Positions 9,655 through 22,334 of a DNA stretch of 64,000 nucleotides are shown here, piece by piece. The DNA lies in NCBI GenBank assembly GCA_036925085.1, contig JAUPFP010000098.1:82501-146500 (forward strand), given 5' to 3'. Below the pieces are notes generated by a model. The model did no database searches. It had not been told where the DNA came from and saw nothing but the letters and a program-made list of their open reading frames with translations. The translations under genes and the position numbers were made by a program. This DNA is from Brachycybe producta. Taxonomy: Eukaryota > Arthropoda > Diplopoda > Playtdesmida > Andrognathidae. Each line of letters starts with the position of its first letter. The first letter of the stretch is position 1.

Positions 9655-10368
9655 TTAAGAGCCTAGATCCACGTCCATCTTGTTGTTTTGAGCAGACGAC
9701 AACGAGACAATTGAGTGTTCTTATATGGTGTTACCAAAACTGCAAGAAATCGCTTCACAATCGATCAATTAAAATACAGTAAAGCGCAAAATGCAATAAA
9801 AATTATTGTTCTTCACGTGCTCGATTTATATAATTTTTCAAAAGGTCCTTCTATTTTTAAACAAGGTTTAAAGTCGTTCGTTTTTTTAACTCCATGTTAA
9901 ATCCCATTGGATCAAAAACCGTCCCACAAACATTTGAAAAACTCTCGTTAAAATGATTTAGAAGAACAACAAAATAATTAGCACATACTTTCATGTATTG
10001 GCTACACGATGTTTCCTTTTTATAAATTTTGAAAAGGTCCTTCTATTTTTTTAATAACGTTTAAAATCGTACGTTTTTTTAACTCCATGTTAAGTCCCAT
10101 AGGAGCAGAAAAACGTCACCCAAACATTTGAAGAACTCCCATTAAAAACGACTTAGAACAATCACACAAAAATTAGCACGTGCATTAATCTATTGGCTTC
10201 ATCGTGTTTTCTTTTCATACGATTAGCACGCGAAATTATTTTTTTTATTAATTATTATGTGACTTCGAACTGGGAAAAAAACGTTAAAAAACCGTTTTTC
10301 AATCAACAACGATCGCAGCGCCTACATTCGGAGAAATTTTGAAATAAACGCTATATCTAGGCTCTTAA
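9655..10368 (-). mobile_element. Family A copy A3, complete, TTAA-bounded
   Basis: TTAA-GAGCCTAGATCCACGTCC at the left and CGCTATATCTAGGCTC-TTAA at the right. It contains three modules of about 190 bp with AACTCCATGTTAAATCCCAT motifs in reverse orientation. It is nested in hAT relic M4. Confidence 0.82.
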
Positions 10369-10484
10369 AGAAAATTCTCAGAAAGATTTAGCAAATTAGA
10401 ATTTTTTTAATGGTTATAAATAGATAATATAAAATTGCCAAAATATAAGAGAAGTCAGAGGCTGAAAAACGTTTTATTCATTAA

Positions 10485-10625
10485 CTACATCAAGTTTAAC
10501 TTCCTTGTCTTCATAGAGGCGAAATCGTTGATTATTTTATCTACATCTAAGAATTGGGTTTCTTCATATTCAATAGAAATTAAACACAAATTGCTAAGTA
10601 TGTCTTGCGCCACTGATGATCTTAA
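10485..10625 (-). pseudogene. hAT transposase C-terminal (dimerisation domain) relic
   Basis: The minus-strand frame gives 46 residues ending at TAG. It includes SSVAQDILSNLCLISIEYE and FLDVDKIINDFASMKTRK. The pattern of a short helix, then LSIE(Y/H/N)E, then (L)D...II.DFA..K.RK is the closing signature of hAT transposases of the ZMYM6-like type and of domesticated host copies. It mediates dimerisation in active enzymes. Only this end is legible. Upstream on the minus strand the frame is lost, so it is a dead relic. It gives family-level identity to the surrounding GGCGCCCC-ended element. Confidence 0.7.
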
Positions 10626-10805
10626 GTAATTTTTGAAATGTTTGCAATTACAAATTTTCCAGTCAATTCTTCAAATATAGAAAAGATGTAAATATTCTGA
10701 AGAAATTGACTCAGATTTCTTTCAAAAAATTTTTATTGTTATGAGGACACGATGACGATTTTGGCGCCCCCCTAATCGTGGCGCCCCATTCGCTACCCCC
10801 TTCAC

Positions 10806-11779
10806 AAGGCACTGAAGTTCTGAACGCACGCACGCACACAAACACAGACAGACACACGCGTTCATAATATTCTATCTGTATTTTTGACACATGGATTATG
10901 TAAGCTGTTATTTTATAACCCTTAATCTACTTTAAAATAAATAATAATAATAATAAAACATTAAAAAAAGCCGATACGAAATGAGAGAACGAACACGTCA
11001 GCACCACTTTTGGGGGGAAAATGGGGTCAGGATAAAAGGATGAACCGATGAACATCATGCCCGTGTACACAAGTGCGTGCATGTGCATATAGATAAACAC
11101 ACATGTACTCACGTACATGACATAATTACATGTGATGCACAACATTGCACATGCGTCATCCGTTTGTAATATGGTTTATAAAATGAAATTACGTCACGTG
11201 TATTCTAATATACAAAAATAATAACATAACATAGAAAGGAACACCCCTCGTAAATAATAAGAAAAGTCCCCATTTCAAATGCTACAACTGGAAAGAGGAA
11301 GAATCTCGATTTTTTTTAAAAAAATTACGTTTTTAAAAAACCGAAATTTTATTTACCAAATCGCTCTAAATTTCGACACACAAACAATTATGACCAAAAA
11401 CTCAAAATTTTTTTCTAAAAAATTCATTGAAAAATATACCAATGGGTAAAATTATCTGATTGATTGTCAGGAGCATCATATTGAGCCACTGAATCCAATA
11501 AAAAATACTGCATGTCGTTATCTCAATCCGTTCTTGAGTTGTTCTACTCACAAACTCGGGGTTCCAGACACATGGACATACAGAAATCCTTTTTTGCCCC
11601 TTTTATTGCATGATCCTACCTCTCTTTGCTCTCCTCCAATGCTCTTTAGAGCAATTGAGGTAAAAAGTATAGTGTTCATCCAATTCTATAAGAATTCTGT
11701 TTCGGGTTTTAGAGTTACCCCAATGTTCATCCGTTCATCAGTTCATCCTTTTAATCCGCCCCGAAAATTGACTTTAAAC
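10806..11779. other. Unassigned 970-bp spacer
   Basis: CACA-rich patches near 10835-10860 and 11090-11120 and AT-rich filler. Short frames have no recognisable domain. A decayed repeat is likely. Confidence 0.35.
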
Positions 11780-12662
11780 TTAAGAGCCTAGATACAGAGT
11801 TTAGTTCAAAATTTCTTCGAATAAAAGCGCTGCGATTGTTTTTGATTGAAAAACGGTTTTTTAACGTTTTTTCTACCTGTTTGGAGTCACATAATAATTA
11901 ATAGAAAAATAATTTCGCGTGCTAAGCTTATAAAAAGAAAACATCATGAAGCCAATAGATTAATGCACGTGCTAATTTTTATGTGATTGTTCTAAGTGGT
12001 TTTTAATGGGAGTTCTTCAAATGTTTGGGTGACGGTTTTTTGGTCCTATAGGACTTAACATGTAGTTAAAAAAACGTAAGATTTTGACCCTTGTTTAAAA
12101 ATTGAATTTAAAATAAGAATCATCGTGAAGGTAATGAACACGTGTAAGTACGTGCTAATTTTTTTGGTTGCTCTAAATCATTTTTAATGAGAGTTCTTCT
12201 AACGTTTGTGCGACAGTGTTTTGCTCCTATGGGACTAAACATGGTGTTAAAAAATGTACGATTTTAAACGTTATTAAAAAAAATAGAAGGACCTTTGCAA
12301 AATTTATCAAAAGAAAACATCGTGAAGCCAATACATGAAAGTATGTGCTAATTATTTTGTTATTCTTCTAAATCGTTTTTAATGAAAGTTTTTCAAAACT
12401 TTGTGGGACAGTTTTTGATCCAATGGGATTTAACATGGGGTTAAAAAACGAACGATTTTGAACCTTGTTTAAAATAGAAAGACCTTTTCAAAAATTATAT
12501 AAATCGAGCACGTAAAGATCAATACTTTTTATTGCATTTTGCGCTTTCCTGTATTTTAATTGAGCGATTGTGAGGTGATTTCTTGCAGCTTTAGTAACAC
12601 CATATAAGAACACTCATTTGTCTCGTTGTCGTCTGCTCAAAACAACAAGATGGACGTGTATC
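11780..12662 (+). mobile_element. Family A copy A4, right terminus decayed
   Basis: Left end TTAA-GAGCCTAGATACAGAG; interior with GCGCTGCGATTGTTTTTGAT and four reiterations of the CGTGAAGCCAATA/AACATGGxGTTAAAAAA module. The right end stops at GATGGACGTGTATCTA without GGCTCTTAA. Confidence 0.8.
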
Positions 12663-12771
12663 TAAAACAAAATAGAAACAAAATAGACAACTAGCATAAA
12701 CCAAATGAGATAAAAATCAAACATACACCAAATTAAAAAGCACAACCTAAATATGAGGGTGTAAATGAGCC

Positions 12772-13681
12772 ATATGTCCAATAAGCGCCTCTAGTGGCAG
12801 TAGGCTAAAGGATGGCCTCCTAAGAAGTTAGCAGACGAAACTTTAACATAGAACTCTAATGGAAAAATCGCTGCACTAGTAAGTTTTTTTTGCCGTTTTC
12901 AGGCCCAATTATCGTGAATTTTTGAAAAAATAAAGACAAAAGTATGTAGTTTCATATCCTTGCATTAGTTTTTAATATTTCACATTGTTTTGTTGTTTTT
13001 GATGTTTTTTTTTATCTGAACGTTGCTGTTAAAGCTAAACTTTTAACATGGAAGCCAATAGAGATTTGATATGTAAGTTCTTTTGCTTAATTCTTGTAAA
13101 TTATTTACACAATTATCGTGAAATTTTAAAGAAATAAAGAAAAAAGTATGTAGTTTCACAATCAGGCACTGTTTTTTTAATGTCTCTTGGTTGTTTTGTT
13201 TGTTTTCAATGTTTTATTCTGAACCCTACACTGAATAGTTGAAGTGAAAAACAAACAAACAGGAAGAACATTTAATTAAACAATGATTAATTATGAAACT
13301 ACCTATTTTTATTTCTTTAAAATTTCATGATAATTGTGCAAGTATTTTACAAGAAATAAGCAAAATTGACTTCTCCATTTGCTTCCATGGTGTTAAAAGT
13401 TTCAATTTAATAGCAACGTTCAGAACAAACATCAAAAACAACAAAACAATGTGAAATACTAAAAAACTAATGCAAGGATGTGAAACTAAGTAATTTTGTC
13501 TTTATTTTTCAAGAATTCACGAAAATTGGGCGTGTAATTTGCGAGAAAATGGTAAAAAAACTTACCGGTGCAGCGATTTTTCCATGGAGTTCTATGTTAA
13601 AGTTTTGTCTGCTAACTTCTTAGGGGACCATCTTCTAGCCTACTGCCACTATAGGCGCTTATTGGACATATGGCTCATTAA
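12772..13681. mobile_element. Foldback element P with TAA target duplication, PIF/Harbinger-like
   Basis: Left end ATGAGCCATATGTCCAATAA and right end TTATTGGACATATGGCTCAT are perfect inverted repeats, flanked by TAA on both sides (element 12775-13678). The arms stay complementary for several hundred bases: AGTGGCAGTAGGCTA against TAGCCTACTGCCACT, AAATCGCTGCACTAGTAAG against CTTACCGGTGCAGCGATTT, CCTTGCATTAGTTTTTAATA against its inverse. It has no transposase. The 3-bp TAA duplication fits PIF/Harbinger MITEs. Confidence 0.82.
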
Positions 13682-14019
13682 TTCCGTGGTGTGTATTCGT
13701 CATTTTGAAATTTCGCACCTCGGCTAGCAACGTGGCACAGCTAAAAAAACACTTTTTTGGGGGGGAAAGTGAGTATAAATTTTAAAGTTAAGACAAGATT
13801 CATGGTTTACTTTGGTGAGATTTTCGAGTGCAAAAGCCATTTAAACTACTGACACTATCGATTATTTGGTTCCCATACAATAGATTGAGATAGAAAAAAA
13901 TGCAACTTTAAACTCATGTTTTTCCCCAATAAAACTGGTTTTTGAGTTGTGCCACTCTTCTTACCTAGGTGCTATTTGGAATATATCATTTACCAACAAG
14001 GTGAATAGTATATATGAAC
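13682..14019. other. Unassigned spacer
   Basis: No gene or repeat identified in about 340 bp. Confidence 0.35.
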
Positions 14020-14280
14020 ACTAGTGGGGTAACCCGTCACAAATGACAGGAGCCAAATTCATAGTCAATTGTGCCCAGCATTAGAATTTCTTTTCCTCCG
14101 CCCTTTTATGACATCAGACCAAGTAACAAACCAATTAGAAATTGAAAAGGGCGGAGCATGTGACATCAGACATCAGACAGATTTATATACATTCGGATGT
14201 GCTTACACGTTTTTGTCCAACGTTACTCATACAGGGATACAGGGAAGGAAAGAAAGATAGACGGGGCTTAATATAGATGT
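14020..14280 (-). mobile_element. Family H copy H5, deleted
   Basis: ACTAGTGGGGTAACCCGTCA with hairpin, CCTCCGCCCTTTTATGACAT, AAACCAATTAGAAATTG, then a deletion to GGGCGGAGCATGTGACATCA (an F-like arm). The end is GACGGGGCTTAATATAGATGT, joined directly to H6. Confidence 0.72.
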
Positions 14281-14686
<406 letters not shown>

Positions 14687-15383
14687 TGTGAGCTTTTGAC
14701 ATCGACCACATGTTTTTACCAACTTATAAATGGTGTTTTCTGTGACTCGTTTCTTCTCTTTATCGTGCGGTGCCCTCACGGAGAAGATCCGAATTACAGA
14801 AATAGCTGGATGGAGTTGGATTACAATCATCCTCCTGCATGGGGGTGAAATCGATGTAAAAGGATGGTGGCCATCCTCCTCTTGGTCGATGCTGATGTAC
14901 ATCTTCTCCTGAATGTAATTACCAATAGAAGATGTTTTAGCTTCCTCAGGATCGTATGTCTCCTGCCTTATGATGTCTCCGGCCTCTGTAGAGAAGTGAT
15001 TAGTTACCGAACATTGAGACAACGCTGTTTTCCATTATAAACACTTTTATTCATCCTTATACGGAAACACTTAGTTTACAAGGATGAATGTTCATTATTA
15101 AAGGTGCGTCCTCATGCAAAAGATGTGGTACAGAAAGATTCGACGTAATACAAATTTAGAGCAAAGACAAAGACGGGGAACAAAGGGGGAACACGGTCCT
15201 TTTATACCTTGGACCTGTGTACACCTACGAGGTGTAACCAGGTCCAAGTGACCATGGTCCTAAGTGTATCACTCCGCCACTTCGATGTGTGTCAGAAGTG
15301 TGAGTCAGAGAGGAGGGAGGGACAAGCAGGAGTTGTTTACCCCCAGGCTATGGTTTTGGCAGGAAGGGGAGTTGCTGGGTGTT

Positions 15384-15386
<3 letters not shown>
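14687..15386 (-). mobile_element. Solo LTR, family R copy R2
   Basis: TGTGAGCTTTTGAC ... GGGTGTTACA, the same layout as R1. On the minus strand there is a TATA box in CAAGGTATAAAAGGACC and a polyadenylation-like AATAAA near 15050. It is flanked on both sides by (AT)n, so it inserted into, or seeded, a dinucleotide array. A CAGGTCCAAGTGACCATGG block upstream of the TATA box is conserved with R1. Confidence 0.75.

Positions 15387-15425
<39 letters not shown>
15387..15425. repeat. (AT)n microsatellite
   Basis: Dinucleotide run that continues the tract interrupted by R2. Confidence 0.9.
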
Positions 15426-15426
<1 letters not shown>

Positions 15427-16769
15427 TACATTACATATCATACACTACATCATAAATGTTTACTTCCAAAATATATTATCAAACCGAGTATACATTATTG
15501 TTGTATGCATACCTTTGAGATAAACTGATTAGTAGCGCATACACTATTATACACAATCATGTGCTGTGCAACATAAAAGAAACCTGATACGATATGTTAT
15601 CATCCTCATGGTGGTTCCTCACGATGTGTGTACACTTGTCACGGTCTCTTGCACAAGGTTCCAATATTTTAGAAAACCTATTCAAGGATCAAACACATAA
15701 TATTGTGTTGCGATGTTGAAAGATTGGGCAGAGTTCTAAAAGAAAAGGTTACATGTGTACGCATCGTGTGGAACCTGCCATAGATTAATTATAAGTATCA
15801 CACAAGTAGCAAGAGATATCAATTAACAGAAAAGTTGGGGGGGGGGTGCATGTTTACGGAAAAAAACTTTCAAGATATTATTTAATATTTATATATTAAA
15901 CATACTGTGTAAGTACAGTAAGACCTTGTAAGATATCTCAGTAAACGCAAACGTCAGCAAATAACTTTAGGTGTCAGTTTCATCTAACAACTTGAATGAT
16001 TTTCAATAAAATATAAAATAAATATGATAATATTAAAAGAAAAAAAAAGATATGATCATTGATCAGGAGTGAAATAAAACATTTTTTTTTCTGTTGTTTC
16101 ATTTGATGAGAAATTCATTTTAAGACAGCTCTAGTTTTTAAAAAAAAATGTGCCTAAACAATGGATCAAAATAAGCAACACTATTACTCCCATTCGGATA
16201 TAGCAATAACAACTAGATATCCAGATATTGACGAAGAATCAGGTGAAGTAGTTAAAGTAGTTAATATTCATTTTTCTTAGATGAAACAGGGCGGTTTTTA
16301 ATAACTGTCTCGAATGGGCAAGAAAGTAGTTTATATTTGACGCCATAAATTGTGTCATCAAAAAGCAATTTCTTATTTTTTTTGTTGGCCCGTTCTTTCC
16401 TCGTTTCAGTCTGTACTAAATTAATATAATGGATGCATTTCTGTAATTGGCTCCTCTTGTATAATTAATTGCGCCATACAGTCTTAGAATGAACATTATT
16501 AATGAGCATATTATAAAAAAATAATATTGTGGTTGCTGATGAGTAAATGTGGACAGAATGTTCAGTTAAAACATTTGTTTTCTTGTCAACTCTTATAATT
16601 TCACACAACATTGTGAGCATGATTACTGTCGCTCAATAATTATGTCAGAAATTAGAATAACAAACAGCATATATTTTATGATGACTAAGAGTTTTGAAAA
16701 AAAAATTAATATGGTGTTTTCAAATTAATATAAAATTTTCTTAATTTAAATATATTTAAGTTTGTTTAA
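15426..16769. other. Unassigned 1.3-kb AT-rich spacer
   Basis: No exon-like block. CCCATTCGGATATAGC (about 16190) and GTCTCGAATGGGC (about 16306) may be weak inverted ends of a small element. Confidence 0.35.
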
Positions 16770-17225
16770 CGTAGGTTTGGCAAAATTCCAGTAAAAACCG
16801 GTAAAGGACAGAGTACTGGTAAATACTGGTTACAACCAGTTTTTACTGCTAAAACCGGAAAAAAATTAGTATTATATACTCTTTTCATCCAGGACTATAA
16901 GCTATTGATAGTATTATTAAAAAAGTGACGTTCATGTCATTGTCAATTTTAACTGGACAGAAAGAAAGTGTAAGTGCAAAAGCAGACTTTATTAAAAAAA
17001 AGTTGGCTTAAAAAATTGAAATTCTCTAAAACTGTGAAAAGCCATTCTTCCCAAATGGTAAATACCCGTGTTTGTGGTGTTGGTTTGTGGACAGGTGACT
17101 TGGTTAACCATATGAAGAGTAGTCAAAAAGGTTTTATACATATGTTGTATGGTCCACTGGCAATCAACAGAGGCAAATTCAAATTGTAAGCCTGTCACGT
17201 GGTTGTCTTGTTCATCAGTTAAATA
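16770..17225 (+). repeat. Possible hAT fragment with BED-finger-like remnant
   Basis: The region opens with repeated CCGGTAAA/ACTGGTTACAACCAGT motifs, an ACCGG-rich terminus. A 71-codon frame (16974-17186) holds TRVCGVGLWTGDLVNHMKSS, which resembles the second half of a BED zinc finger of a hAT transposase, but the paired cysteines are not intact. This is suggestive only. Confidence 0.3.
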
Positions 17226-17249
17226 AACGCATATATTACAATTACAATT

Positions 17250-20200
17250 AGTACTCTGCTAGCAGCGAAATAGGCATATGGCAGAAGGACATAAAAGTCC
17301 ACATGCAGCATTAAGCATTGTCAAGCACATATGCATGCACATATATAAAAACAAAATGAATATACAATTGTCATTCCCACAAAACAAAACTATCCCCATT
17401 CACTACTTCCTCAGGAAGAGAGTTCCATTGTCTTATAATTCTAGGAAAAAAAAGACCAATAATATGAATCTGTTCTAGCAAAAATCTCCCTAATTTTCCT
17501 AGAGTGGGAACACATTTTTTTTTAAGTGGCTTTAATTTTTTTAAATTTATGCTTAAAAAAAAAGGGGGAGATTTCTAGTTTTTTTTTTATTTAAAAAGGA
17601 TAATTTTCTTGAAGTTTGTAGCTTTTTCAAGGGTTTATTATTTTTTCAGCTGAGAGCCCTCCCCATGTATAGTGCTTAATGAATATCACTGGACTGTGGT
17701 TTAGGACAATCACCACATGTAACAATTTCAAAATGCTGCTCCAAACAATTTCAAACTTAACTCAGCCCTGCTATGTGCCAAACTATGCCATTGTTGCACT
17801 GACAGCATCTCAGTGACATCATCTGTAAATCTGTGCCTGCCACAAACAAACCTAGCTGCCTTATGCTAAACCATTTCAACTGAGTGAGTGTGACAGAGTG
17901 AGGATTCCATACACTGCAGCAATACTGAGGATGAGGCCAACCAATGCTTTATAGGCAATAGTTTTAACTTGTGCTGGGCAGGTGTCCAATCTCCTTTGAC
18001 TAAAACAAAGCATTTGTAGAGCTTTCCCAGTAACACCATCAATGTGTTTTTTTCCAAGAAAGGTCATCTGTCACTGTAACCTCTAATTACTTATAACACT
18101 TGACACTCCAAAGAGTACTGTCATTCATACTATAATTGAACACACTTGGATGTGTACTCCGAGTTAGCCTCATAACACTACACTTCTCGTTCAACTGAAG
18201 TTGCCATGTATTATACCATCTTTCAATTGCCTTCAAGTCTAAAGCTAATGTTTCACAGTCTTGGATACCATCAACCTCTTTTTTAAATTAGAGTATCATC
18301 AGCAAATAATCTACAGTTGCTGCCAACTGTGTTGTTGAGGTCATTAATAAATATCAGGAACAAAAGAGGACCCAACACACTACCCTGGGCACCAGATGTA
18401 ACAGCCAACCACTCTGTGTCAGACCCATTTACAACTACCCTTTGTTTTCTATCACTTAAAAAATAAGTTACCCATTTGGTCACCTGCCTTCCAACCTGTA
18501 TGCTGCAAATTTTGCAAGAAGTTTTGAATGCCAAATGCCTTACAAAAGTCAAGAAACACCATGCCAAATGCCTTACAAAAGTCAAGAAACACCATGTCAA
18601 CCTGTTTACCATTGTCTAAACTTTTCTGGAGATCATCCACTACCAGGATAAGTTGAATCTCACAAGAGTGCCCTCTCAGAAAACCATGTTGGTTATCAGA
18701 AATGAGATTGTGAGATTTGAGAAACTTAATGCAGCCAGAGTATATGATTTGCTCAAGAATTTTACAAACCACTGAAGTTAGAGATACAGGCCTATAGTTT
18801 GCAGCTTCTGACTTATTACCTGACTTAAATATTTGCTAATTTCCACATACGTAAACAATCCCTTGATCCAAAGACTGTTGATAAATTAGCTGAAGAAATG
18901 ATCCCACTTCCCTCGCTAATTTCATAAGAACTACTGCATGAATTCCATATGGCCCCACCCCACTTTTATTTTTATTAAGGGTCATTAGTTGCTTGATAAT
19001 GCCCTAAGTATTAACAACAAAATCCCCAAAAGAATGCATGGTTCTAGACTCAAAAGCATTAGGTGTGGTATTTTCATCTGCTGTAAAAACACTCTTGTAT
19101 TGTTCGTTCAACAAAGAAGCTTTCAATTCTAGATGGGATATTAGTTTTCCATTTGCCCTAACAAGAGCTGAAATCGAGTACTCACCAGCCCGAGAATGCT
19201 TGACATACCTCCAAAACAGCGTAGGATCATCTTGCAGCCATTTACTGAGTTTATTAATTTTAAAATATATATGGGCCAATGCCAGTTCTTTTTTGCATTT
19301 GCCCGAGCAATATGGAAACTATTCGCATTCAACAAACTTGGATTACCTCTGAATCTATTTTTCCATAATCGCTGCTTACGAAGAGCCCTTTTAACACGGT
19401 GTATACCATGCTGGTGTTGAGGCATCAAGACTCTTTAATGAAGCAAACTTTGAGACCCATCCCATCAGTAATGAGTGAAATATCGTCCAATTTTCATCAA
19501 CATCATGCTAATTAAAATCATTTTTAAAGTTCTCAAGATTTTGGTGCATATGCAACTTAAACCCATTCCAGTTACATTTGTTATAAAGACTAACCTGACT
19601 TATGGCTTTAACAGTACTCCTAACATTAACATTGACATCACAAGTTACAATGTGATGGTCACTAATCCCTTCAGAAACCCTAACTTTACTGTAGATGTCA
19701 TAAGAGGAAGGTTAGTTATTACATCATCAAGGGCACTACTATTCCTAGTTGATTGCATAACCATCTGTTCCATGGAGTAAATATCTAAATTTTATAACAA
19801 TGAAACAGCTAAAATAACATCATTCCCACCTGTAATTGAACAAAGTTCCCAGTTTATGTTTGGAAAGTTAATATCACCTCCTAAAGTTATAGCTGAGTTA
19901 TTATGTGCATGATGAAGGGCATCAAGACATGAGTGAAATAATATCACTAATTGAAGATCCTAGTGGGCGATAGAAAGAAATTAAAAATACCTTTTTCCCA
20001 TTGAGCAGCTCTACACTGCAGCAAATTATCTCACACCCAGTCTCAAATGCCTCTTCCCTTTGGCTGTTAAGTAAATCCAAAACTGCTGTAAAACACCTAC
20101 CACCAGTATGCCCCACTTTGTCCCTATGATATATTGCAAAGTTAGATGAGAACACCTTTCCATTACTGACAATGTCATCCAGCCATGACTCAGTTCCAAG

Positions 20201-20487
20201 TGTAATTTGACAGTCTGATTTTTCAATGGACACAAAGAAGTCTTGTACATTTCTCTGCAAAGTCTGCTATTTACAACCATGATTTTCGTATTTTTATTTG
20301 TAACTGACCTATGCGAGAAATTTTCTTTCACTGCAACATCCCTAGAACAGGAATTTGCATTCACAACTTGTGGTTGAGCTAGGATTCTACAGGACCCTGT
20401 CATCCTCTCAGCATTAATTCCTAAAAAAGGTTGGTTAGAAAATGGTGGAGCTGCCATGTCTCCAGTGCAAAAAACCACAGTTAACAT
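17250..20487 (-). pseudogene. Decayed CR1/jockey-like LINE, endonuclease plus reverse transcriptase
   Basis: Read on the minus strand. An apurinic-type endonuclease part (about 20260-19922) contains GTESWLDD, YHRDKVGHTGGR, CEIICCSVELLNGKKVF and SFYRPLG. The reverse transcriptase follows (about 19430-18280): [31 protein letters not shown], the motif A region [27 protein letters not shown] and the catalytic FADDT. A thumb/C-terminal part (18067-17866) and a 3' end matching 42620-42690 close it. Frames are broken by stops and shifts, and a 33-bp tandem duplication (18530-18595) repeats motif A. It is nearly full length but inactive. LINE endonuclease and polymerase act together in target-primed reverse transcription. 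Confidence 0.85.
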
Positions 20488-20540
20488 TTGTTTTAACCAG
20501 TGTGCATACTGGTTAAAACAAATGCTAACTGTGTTTTTTT
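20469..20540. repeat. 33-bp-arm hairpin at LINE/gag-like boundary
   Basis: Arms 20469-20501 and 20508-20540 pair with two differences around a 6-nt GTGCAT loop (CATTTGTTTTAACCAGT / ACTGGTTAAAACAAATG). It marks the exact switch from the minus-strand LINE to the plus-strand gag-like sequence. Confidence 0.8.
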
Positions 20541-20544
20541 TTGT

Positions 20545-22027
20545 TTTATAGGTTCACTATGGTGGAGAGGGAAGGAAACAGTGGTGAGAGCAGCAGGTCT
20601 TCCACCTGCTTTAGTCCATTGCATCATGGGAATGCTGAATTGTTGGAGTTGGAGCTGAAGGACTTTCCTAACCTTACAGAGCTGCCTGTAGCAGGTAATG
20701 CCGATGGAAGACCAGTTTGTTCACCATTGGCAGAGGCTGCTTCGGTAGCAGGATCATCCCCATCGACTCCAATGCATGTCAGATTCTTCTTGGGTAATTT
20801 TTAACCAGTAAAATCTGGGGAATCACTTTTGGTGACTGTTAAGCCAGTAGCATTGGGGTTCCTGTGGGACTCATCCCGGTGGAACTGAGTTTGACCATTG
20901 GAATGGTGGCTACTGGTATGAAAGCTGCCCAGAGCCAAAACTCGGGTGTTCATCTGACCAACACTGGAAAGATTGGGCTAGCTAGTGTGAATATGGAAAA
21001 GACTCCATTAGAATTTTCCTGGTCATTGACAAAAAGATGGTGGTGGAATCTACCGTGGATTTGGTGGTATACACCACAGCAGTGGAGAGGTTGCTACTGC
21101 TCATCAGAAGACTCTGCAGAGTCTGACATGACTAGTAAGACCTCTGCAGGTATAAAGTCAGTGACTGAGTCTTGTGGGGAAACCTCTGCTGGTCATGAAG
21201 GACCTCAGAAGGACGACCCGATTAGTGCGGCCAACGAAGAGGCTCGTAAATCCATGGTGCAATCAGGTGGTTCCCATCGGGCAGTACCATAAGGACAGTA
21301 CAAAGTGCAGGAAGAAATCTGGTGATGCTTGGTACACTGCAAGGGCGAAAGCTCTGACTGAGAGGAAGGCTCAGGTAAAGATCTGCGAAGCTGCTTTGAA
21401 GAAATACACTCTTCCAGTGAGTCTTTTGCCTGAGACTAGCCCAACCTGAGGGAGCTCCAGGTGCTTCTTAGCCCAAAGACCAGCCTTCAACCTCAGGTTT
21501 GCCCAAGGCGGTGGTTGGACCTGCGGGTTGAAAGTCTGTGACTCCCAAATGAGACTGGCAGGGGAGAAGAAGGCTTTGCAGCCTCCGGTATCTGCCACCA
21601 GTAAGGGAGGACTCAGTTTTTGTGGTGGTCAGGGGCAGAAACATCTCCACCCTAACACCCCACCAATGGCTTCTCGTCATGTAACCAAGAAGTCCATGGT
21701 TGGAGGAAACGCCTTTCCACCTAAAAACCCAAACAGGAGGATTTGTTGAAAATCCTCTGTGCACAGGGACGATGAGATTGCCAGGAGTTTGAGTTCCAGG
21801 CAGGACAGCATCTGCCCCTGTGGGAAACACCTGCCAGGAATCTGCTCAGTACAGTCGGTCGTGGTTTTGCTCTGGTTGCAAATGCTGCCACCATTGCTGC
21901 TCAACAGTGAATTGCCTGGAGGAAGGTGAAGAAATCTGGCAAGGCATGGCAGATAAAACTGCTGATGGCAAGAGTCAGCCGACTCTTGCACTGAAGGTAA
22001 AGTCTCGCCTTCGGGATGCTCAAGGAC
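20545..22027 (+). pseudogene. Gag-like internal region of LTR family S, copy 1
   Basis: Several broken plus-strand frames. The first (from about 20559) encodes a serine-rich N-terminal part with LELELKDFPNLTELP. A basic segment (about 21280-21445) reads KDSTKCRKKSGDAWYTARAK then a lysine-rich coil and LLPETS, and a later segment has NAATIAAQQ. The same order appears at 36500-37250 ([38 protein letters not shown]) and in part at 57620-57900 (ASAATTAGQQQIAKRE). No protease, polymerase or integrase is seen. I infer a structural (gag-like) protein of a non-autonomous retroelement; the protein family is not recognised. Confidence 0.5.
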
Positions 22028-22334
22028 AGTTTAGAAATTCGCCATTTTGATATAGTTTTAAAAAAATATAAACGCACTTAACAATTTTTTTGTCATTTTA
22101 TCACTTGATCAGCATCGTGCACATTGTGCATTTTGAAAACTTATTAATTATTAATATTAAACGCAAAAATAATTAACTTAACTTTAAATATGAAAAATAA
22201 ATATATTGCCGCGACTGTGTATTTTAAAAATTAACATTTTTTCTTTAATATTGTATCTATGGGCTCAATAGAAAAACGATGCTAGCGCTCTTTTAGGAGA
22301 TTATTCGAAGTAATTTTGTGATGTAGCCTCTTAA
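22028..22334 (+). mobile_element. Family B foldback, half copy B1
   Basis: It holds one arm: TTAGAAATTCGCCATTTTGA, the GTGCACATTGTGCATTTTG box, TTTAAATATGAAAAATAAAT, CGCGACTGTGTATTTTAAAA, GGGCTCAATAGAAAAACGAT, GCTAGCGCTC and the terminus GATGTAGCCTC-TTAA. The other arm is missing at its junction with gag-like sequence. Confidence 0.72.

Larger units (their letters stand above)
9573..10805 (-). mobile_element. hAT element relic M4 with GGCGCCCC ends, split by family A
   Basis: The ends carry ATGGCGCCCCCCTC (about 9608) and TTTTGGCGCCCCCCTAATCG...GGCGCCCCATTCGCTAC (about 10760-10797). This resembles the CAGTGGCGTAGC/GCGCCCCC ends of the M1 and M3 elements here. A hAT transposase C-terminal relic is encoded on the minus strand (10485-10625). 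Family A copy A3 is nested inside. Confidence 0.65.
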
